The translations under genes and the position numbers were made by a program. Positions 16,294-25,614 of a stretch of DNA of 64,000 nucleotides are shown one piece after another. Origin of the DNA: UBA5972 sp964567685 (GTDB lineage: Bacteria; Pseudomonadota; Alphaproteobacteria; Rhodobacterales; Rhodobacteraceae); contig CAZMNO010000017.1 of the NCBI GenBank assembly GCA_964567685.1, positions 1 to 64,000 on the forward strand, read 5' to 3'. The notes under the pieces are model-generated. The model did no database searches. It was not told the origin of the DNA and saw nothing but the letters and a program-made list of their open reading frames with translations. Numbering within the stretch: the stretch's first letter is position 1; each line of letters opens with the position of its first letter.

Positions 16294-17859
16294 TCACTTC
16301 GAGGCGATAATCAGGTCCCTGACGGCATTTTTCAAGACAATGCTTTGGTTTGAGCTATCACATTCCGGCATTTTGAACCGTAAACCGGACGCACCGACCA
16401 GGCGGCCGCCGCGCGAGCGGAAGCTGTGCAGGATCTGGCTTTTGCCACAGACCTCGGGCGTTGCTGCGGCTGACACGATCAATTCGACCACACCAGAAGC
16501 CGTTTTGCCGCTGTGTATCAGTGAATAAATCTCAACCTGAACCGGATTATCAACGGTCGCATCCCCAAGCCTGATAGCATAGCCGCGCGCTGCAATGACC
16601 GAGGGGGCGTTGCTGGCGGTTTGCGCGGCGCTGACATGCCCGCCTGAGCCGGGATCAGCACCGAATTCCAACGCATGGAGACCGATATCATAAGCCCCCT
16701 TCCACTGGATCGCGATTCTGTCGACATTTTTCAGATCCGGCACTTTGACTGAGGATTTGAGCAGAGTTCCATCAGCCAGAACGACGGCAAAGCGGGCCTT
16801 TTCTTCAAAGGCGGGAATAACTTCAGAAAGTGTACCGGAATGACCGATCCTGAAGGCCACGGTCATCTTGCCATGCCGCACTTCAACCCGTGTGTTTGGC
16901 AGGCAAGGCGCACTGACCTCCAGTTCGATCAGGCCACCGGGGGCGGCAGTCAGTTGCAGGTCGGTTGAACAGGCGGTGCCAAACGGGCTGTTGTCGATAC
17001 CCGGCATGACCTTGGGCGCTTTGAAACCCATGTCGATCCTGACCATCCGCGCCGTCAGTCCGGAATTTGCATTTGTCGGCAGATTGGCAACGCCCAGACT
17101 GTCAGGATCACTGGGCAGCCTGAAATCCGGTGTTTCGGCCACCTCAAGCGCGTCGGTCTGCGTTACCGTATCAGCACTTATATCGGCCACCGACCGTGTC
17201 TCGCCGACAAACGAGTCGGGCGTTTCCATGTCGAATGTACCGTCAACCTTACCCACTTTCGCAATCGGCTCGGGGCGATGGAATGTGATTGGGGTTTCAA
17301 TGGCGACTTTTGCAAGCTTGGCACCTGAAGTTGAGACCTGGGTTGTCTCGACCGCCGCGACACGTCCCAGATGGACATTGGTGATTTCCAGCTCATGGGC
17401 GTTCATATCAACCTGTTCGTCAAATCCAGAAAGGTCGGTCACTGGCCCAGTGGCAACGGAATCAATCGGATCACGCGCTTCAACCAGACGCAGCGCGACA
17501 TTTGCAGAAAGGCATGTCCGACCGGTATTCAGACAATAAGAAAACGTCTGGTTCCCGCTGCAAGCAGCAGAGTTTGAATAGACGAAACTGCCGCCGGTCT
17601 GGGTGATTACCCCACATTTCGGCTGTCCGCCAAGACTGATCGCGCTTGCCGTAACACCTTGGGCATTGACGTCATTGCGCAAAACGAACAGGCGCTGATC
17701 GCGTCCGGCGCGCACGGTGAAAATGTCATCAACCGCTTTGACGTTGGACTCGCCGCGGAATGCCGCCATCAGACTGTCGGAATTCTGGGTAATGACCGCT
17801 ACAGAAACCGTCAGAAAAAGGGCCGTATAGACCACTCCCATTTTTTCACTGATGCGCAT
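16294..17859 (-). CDS. Unknown exported protein with cadherin/Ig-like N-terminal domain
   Basis: I do not recognise the whole protein (521 residues). It starts with a short cytoplasmic stretch and one hydrophobic segment (about 9-24) that could be a signal anchor. Residues 40-125 resemble bacterial cadherin-like or VCBS tandem domains (AVDDIFTVRAG, FVLRNDVNAQGV), with four cysteines in this part that could form disulfides. The remainder is a low-similarity beta-rich region with a Thr/Val-rich linker (about 130-270) and a possible beta-sandwich near 285-500. It is probably periplasmic or surface exposed. It is co-directional with, and 18 bp upstream of, the binding-domain/OmpA fusion, suggesting a joint envelope function. 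Confidence 0.7.
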   Translation of the reverse strand: MRISEKMGVVYTALFLTVSVAVITQNSDSLMAAFRGESNVKAVDDIFTVRAGRDQRLFVLRNDVNAQGVTASAISLGGQPKCGVITQTGGSFVYSNSAACSGNQTFSYCLNTGRTCLSANVALRLVEARDPIDSVATGPVTDLSGFDEQVDMNAHELEITNVHLGRVAAVETTQVSTSGAKLAKVAIETPITFHRPEPIAKVGKVDGTFDMETPDSFVGETRSVADISADTVTQTDALEVAETPDFRLPSDPDSLGVANLPTNANSGLTARMVRIDMGFKAPKVMPGIDNSPFGTACSTDLQLTAAPGGLIELEVSAPCLPNTRVEVRHGKMTVAFRIGHSGTLSEVIPAFEEKARFAVVLADGTLLKSSVKVPDLKNVDRIAIQWKGAYDIGLHALEFGADPGSGGHVSAAQTASNAPSVIAARGYAIRLGDATVDNPVQVEIYSLIHSGKTASGVVELIVSAAATPEVCGKSQILHSFRSRGGRLVGASGLRFKMPECDSSNQSIVLKNAVRDLIIASK

Positions 17860-18115
17860 GCCGCACTCCGGACCTATCGCTTTGATGTTTCCCGATTATG
17901 CGCCTCCAAATGTGGCCAGAATGCTAAAACTAAATGACAATTTGGGGAAAATTGCCGATGACCGGCAGGACAGCCAGCAGGAAGACAGCGAAGAACAGGT
18001 GTCTAAAGGGTGTCCAATCTATCTACAATATTACACGATATCAATGCGTTAACCCTGTATCGATTGATCAGGAGTCTATTGGGTTCGCCTTTGAATCCGG
18101 CAGAAATACGGCGGT

Positions 18116-20815
18116 TCAGGCGGCCCCGTGGCAATGCTTGAACTTCTTGCCAGACCCACAGGGGCAGGCGGCATTGCGGCCGGGATTGCCCCAGGTTGAC
18201 CGATCGTTTTCATCGAAATCTGCCTCAGGTGCGGCAGCCTCGGCGGCGGCGGCATCGGCCTCTTCCGCGGTGGGTGGCTGCAATCCCTGCTGCTGGGCAA
18301 GCGCCTGTGCGATCATTGCGCGTTGCTCATCTTCGCTTAATGGGCGAATGCGCGACAATTGCTCGCTGACCTCGGACCTGAGCGTGTTCAGAAGATTCTC
18401 AAACAGCGCGAAACCTTCTGATTTGAACTCGTTCAGCGGGTCGCGCTGGGCGTAACCCCGGAACCCGACGACCGAGCGCAGATGCTCAAGCGTCACCAGA
18501 TGCTCGCGCCATTTGGAGTCAATCGTCTGCAACAGCAGCGATTTTTCGATCATCCGCATGTTTTCCGGGCCGAAAGCCACAGCTTTTTGCGCCATGAATT
18601 CATCGCTGGATTTGTAAAGCCGCTCGGTGACGACCTCGTTGTCAACGCCTTCTTCCTCGCCCCAGGCGACAATCTGTTCGTCAATCCCGAGATACCGCAG
18701 AACATCGGCGTAAAGCCCTTCCATGTTCCATTGATCCGCATAGGTTTTGGGCGGCATATGGGTTTCGACCAGATCGTCGATCACCTGATGGCGCATGTCG
18801 CCGACCACATCCGACAGGTCTTCGGCTTCCATGATCTCGCGGCGCTGGCTGAATATGGCCTTCCTTTGATCGTTCATCACATCGTCGTATTTCAGAAGAT
18901 GTTTGCGGATATCAAAGTTGCGCCCTTCCACCTTGGCCTGCGCTTTTTCAAGGCTTTTGTTGACCCAGGGGTGAATGATCGCTTCGCCTTCGTCCATACC
19001 CAGCGTCGACAGAACCTTATCGAGCCTTTCCGAGCCGAAAATCCGCATCAGATCGTCTTCGAGGCTGAGGAAGAAACTTGATTTGCCGGGATCACCCTGC
19101 CGTCCCGAACGCCCGCGCAGCTGATTGTCAATCCGGCGGCTTTCGTGGCGTTCGGTGGCCAGAACGTAAAGGCCACCCGCTTCGATGACCTTTTGCTTGT
19201 CAACGGCGTGCTCGGCTTCGATCTTCTTGCGCACTTCCATCGGATCGGCATCCGGATTGGCTTCCAGATGTTCCATCACCAGCATGTCGGCATTGCCGCC
19301 AAGCTGAATATCGGTGCCGCGACCAGCCATGTTGGTGGCGATGGTGACCGCGCCCAGTTTGCCGGCATCGGCAACGATTTTGGCCTCTTTCTCGTGATGC
19401 CGTGCGTTCAGTACGTTATGGGGAACCTTGGCTTTCTTGAGCATATCCGCCAGAATCTCGGATTTCTCGATCGAAGTCGTACCGACAAGTATTGGCTGGC
19501 CCTTTGCATTGGCTTCTTCAATCGCTTTGACGATGGCTTCGTATTTTTCGCGTGCCGTGCGATAGACCTGATCGTGTTCATCAACCCTTGCAATGGGCAT
19601 ATTTGTCGGCACTTCGACCACGCCGAGCTTGTAAATCTCCATGAATTCCTCGGCCTCGGTCTGGGCCGTGCCTGTCATGCCTGAAAGTTTTTCATAAAGG
19701 CGGAAATAGTTCTGGAACGTCACCGATGCCAGAGTGACGTTTTCTGGCTGAATCTTGCAGTCTTCCTTGGCCTCAATCGCCTGGTGCAGCCCGTCTGACA
19801 GGCGCCGTCCGGCCATCATGCGGCCGGTGAATTCGTCAATCAGAACAACCTCATCGTTGCGGACGATGTAGTCCTTGTCTTTTTTGAACACAACATGGGC
19901 GCGCAGGGCTTGGGTGACATGATGCACAAGCGAGGTGCTTTCCGGATCGTAAAGCGTGGCTTCGGCGTCAAGAATCCCTTCGGCATGCAGGCGCTGTTCG
20001 ATGAAGTCGTTGCCTTCGTCGGTATAGGTGACATTTCGGGTCTTTTCATCGAGCGAATAATGTTCTTCCGTCACATCGGGAACGATCTTGTCGATGGTCT
20101 TGTAAAGCTCGCTGCGGTCCTCTGACGGGCCAGAGATGATAAGGGGCGTGCGGGCTTCGTCGATCAGGATCGAGTCAACCTCGTCCACAATGGCGAAATA
20201 GTGGTCGCGCTGATACATGTCCTTGAGTTCGGATTTCATGTTGTCGCGCAGATAGTCAAATCCAAGTTCATTGTTGGTTGTGTAGGAAACATCAGCCGCA
20301 TAGGCTTCCTGCTTTTCCGAGTCATCCTGACCCGGCACAACAACGCCTGTGGTCATGCCCAAAGCCGAGTAAACCTGCCCCATCCATTCGGCATCACGCC
20401 GTGCAAGGTAATCGTTAACGGTAACCACATGCACACCGCGCCCGGTCAGCGCGTTCAGATAAACCGGCAGGGTGGCCATGAGGGTTTTGCCCTCACCGGT
20501 TTTCATTTCGGAGATATTGCCTTGATGCAGGAAGATCCCACCCATCAACTGCACATCAAAGGGTCGCAGGCCCAGTGTGCGCACCGCCGCCTCGCGTGCG
20601 TTGGCAAAAGCCTCGGGCAGCAGATCATCAAGTGATTCGCCGTTTTCCAGCCGCGCCTTGAATTCGTTGGTCTTTTCTTTGATTTCATCATCGCTCAGTG
20701 CCTGGAACTGAGGCTCCAAAGCGTTGATTTTTTCCACCAAAGGCAGGGTAGACTTGATCTTGCGGTCGTTTGGCGTGCCAAAAACCTTTTTGGTCAGTGT
20801 TCCAAGACCCAGCAT
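18116..20815 (-). CDS. secA: Preprotein translocase ATPase SecA
   Basis: Motor ATPase that drives preproteins through SecYEG. The protein (899 residues from ATG 20815) shows Walker A MKTGEGKTL, the DEAD-type VDEVDSILIDEARTPLI, preprotein cross-linking and helical scaffold regions, the second nucleotide-binding fold with TNMAGRGTDIQLGG and QLRGRSGRQGDPG, and a C-terminal zinc-binding SecB-interaction tail CPCGSGKKFKHCHG. ATG 20815 has GGAGAG upstream and matches the family start MLGLGTLTKKVFG; an in-frame start at 20857 would add 14 atypical residues. It is divergent from the parvulin gene across about 245 bp. Confidence 0.98.
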   Translation of the reverse strand: MLGLGTLTKKVFGTPNDRKIKSTLPLVEKINALEPQFQALSDDEIKEKTNEFKARLENGESLDDLLPEAFANAREAAVRTLGLRPFDVQLMGGIFLHQGNISEMKTGEGKTLMATLPVYLNALTGRGVHVVTVNDYLARRDAEWMGQVYSALGMTTGVVVPGQDDSEKQEAYAADVSYTTNNELGFDYLRDNMKSELKDMYQRDHYFAIVDEVDSILIDEARTPLIISGPSEDRSELYKTIDKIVPDVTEEHYSLDEKTRNVTYTDEGNDFIEQRLHAEGILDAEATLYDPESTSLVHHVTQALRAHVVFKKDKDYIVRNDEVVLIDEFTGRMMAGRRLSDGLHQAIEAKEDCKIQPENVTLASVTFQNYFRLYEKLSGMTGTAQTEAEEFMEIYKLGVVEVPTNMPIARVDEHDQVYRTAREKYEAIVKAIEEANAKGQPILVGTTSIEKSEILADMLKKAKVPHNVLNARHHEKEAKIVADAGKLGAVTIATNMAGRGTDIQLGGNADMLVMEHLEANPDADPMEVRKKIEAEHAVDKQKVIEAGGLYVLATERHESRRIDNQLRGRSGRQGDPGKSSFFLSLEDDLMRIFGSERLDKVLSTLGMDEGEAIIHPWVNKSLEKAQAKVEGRNFDIRKHLLKYDDVMNDQRKAIFSQRREIMEAEDLSDVVGDMRHQVIDDLVETHMPPKTYADQWNMEGLYADVLRYLGIDEQIVAWGEEEGVDNEVVTERLYKSSDEFMAQKAVAFGPENMRMIEKSLLLQTIDSKWREHLVTLEHLRSVVGFRGYAQRDPLNEFKSEGFALFENLLNTLRSEVSEQLSRIRPLSEDEQRAMIAQALAQQQGLQPPTAEEADAAAAEAAAPEADFDENDRSTWGNPGRNAACPCGSGKKFKHCHGAA

Positions 20816-21061
20816 TCGCTCTCCGTTCCGGGACGTTCGCCCAAGTTGGCGGTTCATTTACGTAGTCGTGTAAAGGCTTGCCTTGCTTGCCGCGGTTGAC
20901 GGCCCTAGAACAGTTGCCGACGCAAGCCAGGTGCCAGTCTTTGCACAATGACAAAAGGCATGTAAGGCGATGCTCAGCAGGTGTCAACGTTGCCCGGAAA
21001 GGGTGGCGAGGCAAATCGGTAAACAGGGCACAGCCATGGCGCCACCCTTCAGGAGAATTCA

Positions 21062-21910
21062 ATGAATATTTTTAAGAAAATTCTAACCGGCACTGCCCTT
21101 TGGGTGGCTTTGGCAACAGGGGTTGTTGCAGAAGAAACACCATCCGCAAACACGGTATTGGTGACGGTTGACGGCGTGAATATAACTGTCGGTCATGTTA
21201 TTGCATTAAGGGGGCGTCTTCCGCAGCAATATCAGGATCTGCCTGATGACGTGCTCTATCAGGGTATTGTCGAACAACTGATCCAGCAGACGGTGCTGAT
21301 GAACGCCATCAAACGGCAGCTTGATGATCGTACTGCGTTGGGCCTGGAAAACGAAAAGCGTGCCTTTCTGGCCTCTGAAATGCTGGCGCGGATTTCTGAG
21401 CGTGAAATCACTGAAGAAGAACTGACCTCCGCCTATCAGGAACGCTATGACGGCGCGATTCCCGATCAGGAATTTGACGCGTCGCACATTCTGGTCGATA
21501 CCCGCGAAGAGGCCGACGATCTGGTCAAGCTTTTGGAGGATGGTGCCGATTTCGCCACTCTGGCGAAGGAACGTTCAACCGGCCCGTCCGGCCCCAACGG
21601 CGGTGCTTTGGGCTGGTTTGGCAAGGGTGACATGGTCAAACCCTTTGAAGACGCCGTTCTTCAACTAGCTGTGGGCGAGTTTTCAGCCCCGGTTGAAACC
21701 CAGTTCGGCTGGCATGTGGTCAGGCTGAACGATCTGCGCAATCAGGCAATTCCAACGATGGATGAAGTGCGTGCCAATCTGACGATGGAACTGCAGCAGA
21801 CCGCAGTAGAGGCCGAAATCACCCGCCTGACCGACAGTGCCGATGTCGCACGGTCCGAGGTTGTTGTTGATCCTTCAATCATCCGCGATGTATCACTTTT
21901 TGAGAACTAG
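21062..21910 (+). CDS. Periplasmic parvulin-type peptidyl-prolyl isomerase
   Basis: Exported foldase of 282 residues with a signal peptide (1-23), a SurA/PrsA-like N-terminal chaperone helix bundle (about 30-130) and a single parvulin rotamase domain (about 135-230: ASHILVDTREEADDL, GGALGWFGKGDMVKPFE, PVETQFGWHVVRL). It probably helps fold outer-membrane or periplasmic proteins. The ribosome site AGGAGA sits six bases before ATG 21062. It heads an operon with argJ and mutT and lies divergent from secA. Confidence 0.92.
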   Translation: MNIFKKILTGTALWVALATGVVAEETPSANTVLVTVDGVNITVGHVIALRGRLPQQYQDLPDDVLYQGIVEQLIQQTVLMNAIKRQLDDRTALGLENEKRAFLASEMLARISEREITEEELTSAYQERYDGAIPDQEFDASHILVDTREEADDLVKLLEDGADFATLAKERSTGPSGPNGGALGWFGKGDMVKPFEDAVLQLAVGEFSAPVETQFGWHVVRLNDLRNQAIPTMDEVRANLTMELQQTAVEAEITRLTDSADVARSEVVVDPSIIRDVSLFEN

Positions 21911-21935
21911 GGCAGAGTGATCACCGGAGGGCAGC

Positions 21936-23303
21936 TTGGCCGAGGACGGAACTGACGAGGCAACCACAGTTGCCGAATTGCAGAAAAAGCTGTCGCGGTT
22001 AAGGCGCAAGCTGAAAGCAGTGCGTGCAGAGCTTGAATTAGCCCGGGCGACACCTGTCAAGGTGTCGCCGCTGGCGCCGCCGGATGGCTTTCCACGGTTG
22101 CCGCTGATCGGTGGTGTGGAATTTGCCGCCGCTGAGGCACAGGTGAAATACAGCGACCGGCTGGATGTCATGCTGGCGCACATCGCGCCGGGCAGCACCG
22201 TTGCAGGGGTGTTCACCCAATCATCCACCCGCTCGGCCCCCGTTCTTGATTGCCAGCAAAAACTGGCGGCGCTGGCAGATTCAGGTGCGGGAGAGGAGGG
22301 TTTCGCGATTCTCGTCAATTCCGGCAATTCCAACGCCTTTACCGGTGCCGCCGGGTTTGAAACCGTGGAACAAACCGCCTCCGCCGTTGCCAACACGCTC
22401 AATCTGCCGGCTGGTCACGTTTTTTGCGCCTCCACCGGTGTGATTGGTGAACCGTTGCCGACCGAACGGATCACCGCGGTGATGGATCAGCTCAAGGAGG
22501 GGCTTTCGCCCGACAATGCCGAAGCTGCGGCGCAGGCGATCATGACCACGGATACGTTTCCCAAAGGTGCAGCTGCTGAGATCGAGATCGACGGCAAACC
22601 GGTCAGAATCGCCGGATTCGCCAAAGGTTCGGGCATGATCGCGCCGGATATGGCCACGATGCTGGCATTTGTTTTCACCGATGCGGCAATTGACGCGGAT
22701 CATCTGCAAGCACTGCTGACAAAGAAAAACAAGCTATCGTTCAACGCCATTACCGTTGACAGCGATACATCAACTTCAGACACCCTGATGGTCGTGGCGA
22801 CAGGGAAATCAGCCGCAAAAATCGGTGGCAGAAGGTCAAAATCGGCCCGCGCGTTTGCTGATGGGCTGGAAGAGGTGCTGCGTTCGCTCGCCCATCAGGT
22901 CGTGCGAGACGGGGAAGGGGCCAGCAAGTTTCTTGAAGTCGAGGTAACTGGCGCCACCTCCGCCGTGGCTGCGAAAAAGGTTGCCCTTTCAATAGCAAAT
23001 TCACCACTCGTCAAAACCGCCGTCGCCGGGGAAGACCCGAATTGGGGGCGGGTGGTGATGGCGGTTGGCAAATCGGGTGCGCGGGCTGACCGCGACCTGA
23101 TCACAATCTGGTTCGGGGATATTCTGATTGCCGAAAAGGGCTGGGTCTCTCCTGATTATCGCGAAGAGGACGGGGCGGCCTATATGAAAGACGATACACT
23201 CAAAATCGCCGTCGATCTGGGCATCGGACGCGGGCGCGCCACGGTCTGGACCTGCGATTTCACCAAGCAATATGTCACGATCAACGCCGATTACCGCTCG
23301 TGA
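21936..23303 (+). CDS. argJ: Bifunctional ornithine acetyltransferase / N-acetylglutamate synthase
   Basis: Arginine biosynthesis enzyme that transfers the acetyl group from N-acetylornithine to glutamate. It is made as a precursor that cleaves itself at the Ala-Thr bond in GMIAPDMATMLAF; this motif is intact. The family core begins at KVSPLAP (residue 42). The first 41 residues are an unusual, highly charged, probably helical extension (AELQKKLSRLRRKLKAV). The start at TTG 21936 is supported by GGAGGG five to ten bases upstream; an internal GTG in codon 29 is a weaker alternative. It lies 25 bp after the parvulin gene and overlaps mutT by 4 bp. Confidence 0.95.
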   Translation: MAEDGTDEATTVAELQKKLSRLRRKLKAVRAELELARATPVKVSPLAPPDGFPRLPLIGGVEFAAAEAQVKYSDRLDVMLAHIAPGSTVAGVFTQSSTRSAPVLDCQQKLAALADSGAGEEGFAILVNSGNSNAFTGAAGFETVEQTASAVANTLNLPAGHVFCASTGVIGEPLPTERITAVMDQLKEGLSPDNAEAAAQAIMTTDTFPKGAAAEIEIDGKPVRIAGFAKGSGMIAPDMATMLAFVFTDAAIDADHLQALLTKKNKLSFNAITVDSDTSTSDTLMVVATGKSAAKIGGRRSKSARAFADGLEEVLRSLAHQVVRDGEGASKFLEVEVTGATSAVAAKKVALSIANSPLVKTAVAGEDPNWGRVVMAVGKSGARADRDLITIWFGDILIAEKGWVSPDYREEDGAAYMKDDTLKIAVDLGIGRGRATVWTCDFTKQYVTINADYRS

Positions 23304-23698
23304 AAACGGTTCTTGTCTCAGCCGTCGCCCTGATCGACCCAGATGGCCGGATCTTGCTGACTGAGCGGCCCGAGGGAAAATCGATGGCCGGATTGTGGGA
23401 ATTTCCCGGCGGCAAGATCGAAACGGGTGAAACACCTGAAGCGGCGCTGATCCGCGAGCTTCATGAAGAACTGGGAATTGACACCTGGGAAAGCTGCCTT
23501 GCCCCCCTGACATTCGCCTCTCATTCCTATGAGGATTTTCATCTTCTGATGCCGGTTTTTGCCTGCCGCAAATGGGCGGGCACGGCGCGGGCGCAAGAAG
23601 GGCAGGCATTGAAATGGGTGCGGGTCAGTGACTTGCGCAACTATCCGATGCCACCTGCGGATATACCGCTGATTGCGGTGTTACGCGACTGGCTCTGA
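23300..23698 (+). CDS. mutT: 8-oxo-dGTP diphosphatase (NUDIX hydrolase)
   Basis: MutT-type NUDIX hydrolase of 132 residues that removes oxidised nucleotides. The complete Nudix box is present from GGKIETGETPEAAL to RELHEELGI, and LTERPEGKSMAGLWEFPGG precedes it as in MutT proteins. Translation starts at GTG 23300, overlapping the argJ stop as GTGA. In Alphaproteobacteria mutT commonly follows argJ. The 3' end overlaps the convergent hemH gene by 18 bp. Confidence 0.95.
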   Translation: MKTVLVSAVALIDPDGRILLTERPEGKSMAGLWEFPGGKIETGETPEAALIRELHEELGIDTWESCLAPLTFASHSYEDFHLLMPVFACRKWAGTARAQEGQALKWVRVSDLRNYPMPPADIPLIAVLRDWL

Positions 23699-24718
23699 CC
23701 AGCCCTTCAGATTGTTCGCGACGATATCGGCCATCATCGCGATATGGGCGTCATCGGCATTGAGGCAGGGGATATAGGTAAACTCCTCCCCACCGGCGCT
23801 CATGAAGGCCTCACGGATTTCCACTTCGATTTCTTCGAGCGTTTCAAGACAATCAGCGGCAAAGGCCGGGGCGATCATGGCAAGGCGTTTCTTGCCGGCG
23901 CGGGCCAATCGGGCGACTTCTTCAACCGTGTAGGGTTTCAACCATTCTTCCGGCCCGAATTTTGATTGAAAGCTGGTGATGACCTTGTCTTCGCCCCAGC
24001 CAAGACGGCTGGCCAGAAGCCGCGTTGTTTTTAGGCACTGGCAATAATAGGGATCGCCTTCGGTCAAGTAGCGCTCGGGCATTCCATGATAAGATGCGAC
24101 CAATACATCCGGTTTGGTTTTTATCCCGGCAAGGGACGTTTCGACGGAATTCGCCAGCGCTTCAATATAAAGCTGGTTGTCGTAGTAAGCTTCAACCGTC
24201 CGAACCGCCGGTTGCCATTTCAGCTTGCTCAGAACGCGAAAAAACGCATCATTCGCTGTTCCCGTCGTGGCCCCGGCATATTGCGGATAAAGCGGGAAGA
24301 ACAGGATCCGTTCGCATCCCTGCCTGATCAGGGTATCCACCCTGCCAGCGGTTGACGGATTGCCATAGCGCATGGAGAAATCGACTGCCACGTCATCTCC
24401 ATACCGTTCCACCAGCACCGCTGACAGCATTTGCGCCTGCTCGCGCGTGATGGTCATCAAAGGCCCTTCGTCGCGTTCGGTATTCCAGACGGACCTATAA
24501 GCGGCCCCTGATGTAAACGGGCGCTTTGACAGGATGATCAGTTGCAACAGTGGTTGCCATTTCCAGCGCGGATAGTCGATCACCCGGCGATCAGACAGAA
24601 ACTCGCTCAGGTAGCGACGCATCGACCAGTAATCGGTTGAATCCGGCGTGCCTAGATTGGCGATCAGAACGCCGGTTTTGCCGGGGTGAATCTTTGGATG
24701 ATCAGAAGGTTTGGTCAT
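23681..24718 (-). CDS. hemH: Ferrochelatase
   Basis: Final enzyme of protohaem synthesis, inserting Fe2+ into protoporphyrin IX. The 345-residue protein shows LIANLGTPDS near the N terminus, the metal-site histidine in SYHGMPERYLTEGDPYYCQC, and the late motif AMIAPAFAADCLETLEEI. Length fits the family. It is convergent with mutT (18-bp overlap) and 17 bp downstream of the methyltransferase gene, which suggests co-transcription. Confidence 0.97.
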   Translation of the reverse strand: MTKPSDHPKIHPGKTGVLIANLGTPDSTDYWSMRRYLSEFLSDRRVIDYPRWKWQPLLQLIILSKRPFTSGAAYRSVWNTERDEGPLMTITREQAQMLSAVLVERYGDDVAVDFSMRYGNPSTAGRVDTLIRQGCERILFFPLYPQYAGATTGTANDAFFRVLSKLKWQPAVRTVEAYYDNQLYIEALANSVETSLAGIKTKPDVLVASYHGMPERYLTEGDPYYCQCLKTTRLLASRLGWGEDKVITSFQSKFGPEEWLKPYTVEEVARLARAGKKRLAMIAPAFAADCLETLEEIEVEIREAFMSAGGEEFTYIPCLNADDAHIAMMADIVANNLKGWSEPVA

Positions 24719-24735
24719 GGCTCTTTATCAGTCAT

Positions 24736-25569
24736 TTAGTCTTGTTCACCTTCGCCCGGAGTAAGCTCAACCGTATTCAAAGCATCGGCAAGCCGCGTTT
24801 TTGCAGAACCGGGGCGCAGGGGTTTTGGTTGCGTGTCACTGGGGGCCCAACCAGTCAGATAGACCATATCAAAGGTTGCATTAATGCGCCCGTCAGGGGT
24901 TGAATAATGCTGCTTATAGACGCGCTCGGCTGCTTCAAACAGCCTGCGCGAGGTGAAGGTTCGAATGCGTCCTGACAGGGCGTTACCTTCCCCCATCGCA
25001 CGCAGGTCAGCAGTAAGGGCGGCAAAGTTTCGGTAGGTCACTGGCACTGTGTCGCAATCAGCCACCTGCAAGTTGAACGCGGCGCGCGTCAGCAGATTGC
25101 CGAAATCGCTCAGCTCGGCCATTGGGGCAACCCGTGGGCTGAGTCCACCACTCAGATTGCTTTCAGCCTCGGCAAGGGCAATCCGCAATTCATGCAGGGT
25201 TTGCCCTCCAAATGTGATACCCAGAAACAGCCCGTCGGGTTTTAAGGCGCGACGGCACTGGATCAACTGCCCAACAACATCATTCGCCCAGTGGAGCGAC
25301 AGCGCGTGAATAATCAGATCATGCGCGGATTCCTTCAGATCGAGCAGGTCGGATTCCACGACGATCTCGGCGTCGGGCAGCGCTTTCTCCCAAATCTGCG
25401 GAAAAGCGGTGATGATCGCAGGTTTTGTAAACCTTCTGTTAATCTCGCTCAGCCTTTCTGAAACCTGCGAAGCCGCCAGTTGATGCAGAAACAACGCCGG
25501 TTCAGCCAACCGGTTTGCACGGTGGCGGTTTCGCACGAGCGCTTTGCTGTCAAACAAGTTGGTGGCCAT
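24736..25569 (-). CDS. SAM-dependent methyltransferase (BioC/NDUFAF5-like)
   Basis: Class I methyltransferase-fold protein of 277 residues. The N terminus (FDSKALVRNRHRANR) and the middle (DLIIHALSLHWANDVVGQL, LKPDGLFLGITFGG) match the BioC-like family that includes NDUFAF5, a complex I assembly factor in mitochondria. ATG 25569 is chosen because upstream sequence runs antisense into comF. The glycine-rich SAM loop is degenerate at the usual place, which is typical of this subgroup. It is divergent from comF by 45 bp and followed by hemH. Confidence 0.85.
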   Translation of the reverse strand: MATNLFDSKALVRNRHRANRLAEPALFLHQLAASQVSERLSEINRRFTKPAIITAFPQIWEKALPDAEIVVESDLLDLKESAHDLIIHALSLHWANDVVGQLIQCRRALKPDGLFLGITFGGQTLHELRIALAEAESNLSGGLSPRVAPMAELSDFGNLLTRAAFNLQVADCDTVPVTYRNFAALTADLRAMGEGNALSGRIRTFTSRRLFEAAERVYKQHYSTPDGRINATFDMVYLTGWAPSDTQPKPLRPGSAKTRLADALNTVELTPGEGEQD

Positions 25570-25614
25570 AAATTCACGTTCCCGGTTCAGAGCCCCGCAA
25601 ATAAGGAGATGTGC

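Noticed and set aside
18482..19684. Plus-strand open frames opposite secA
   Set aside because: Both are the complement of the highly conserved SecA coding frame, without starts or domains of their own.
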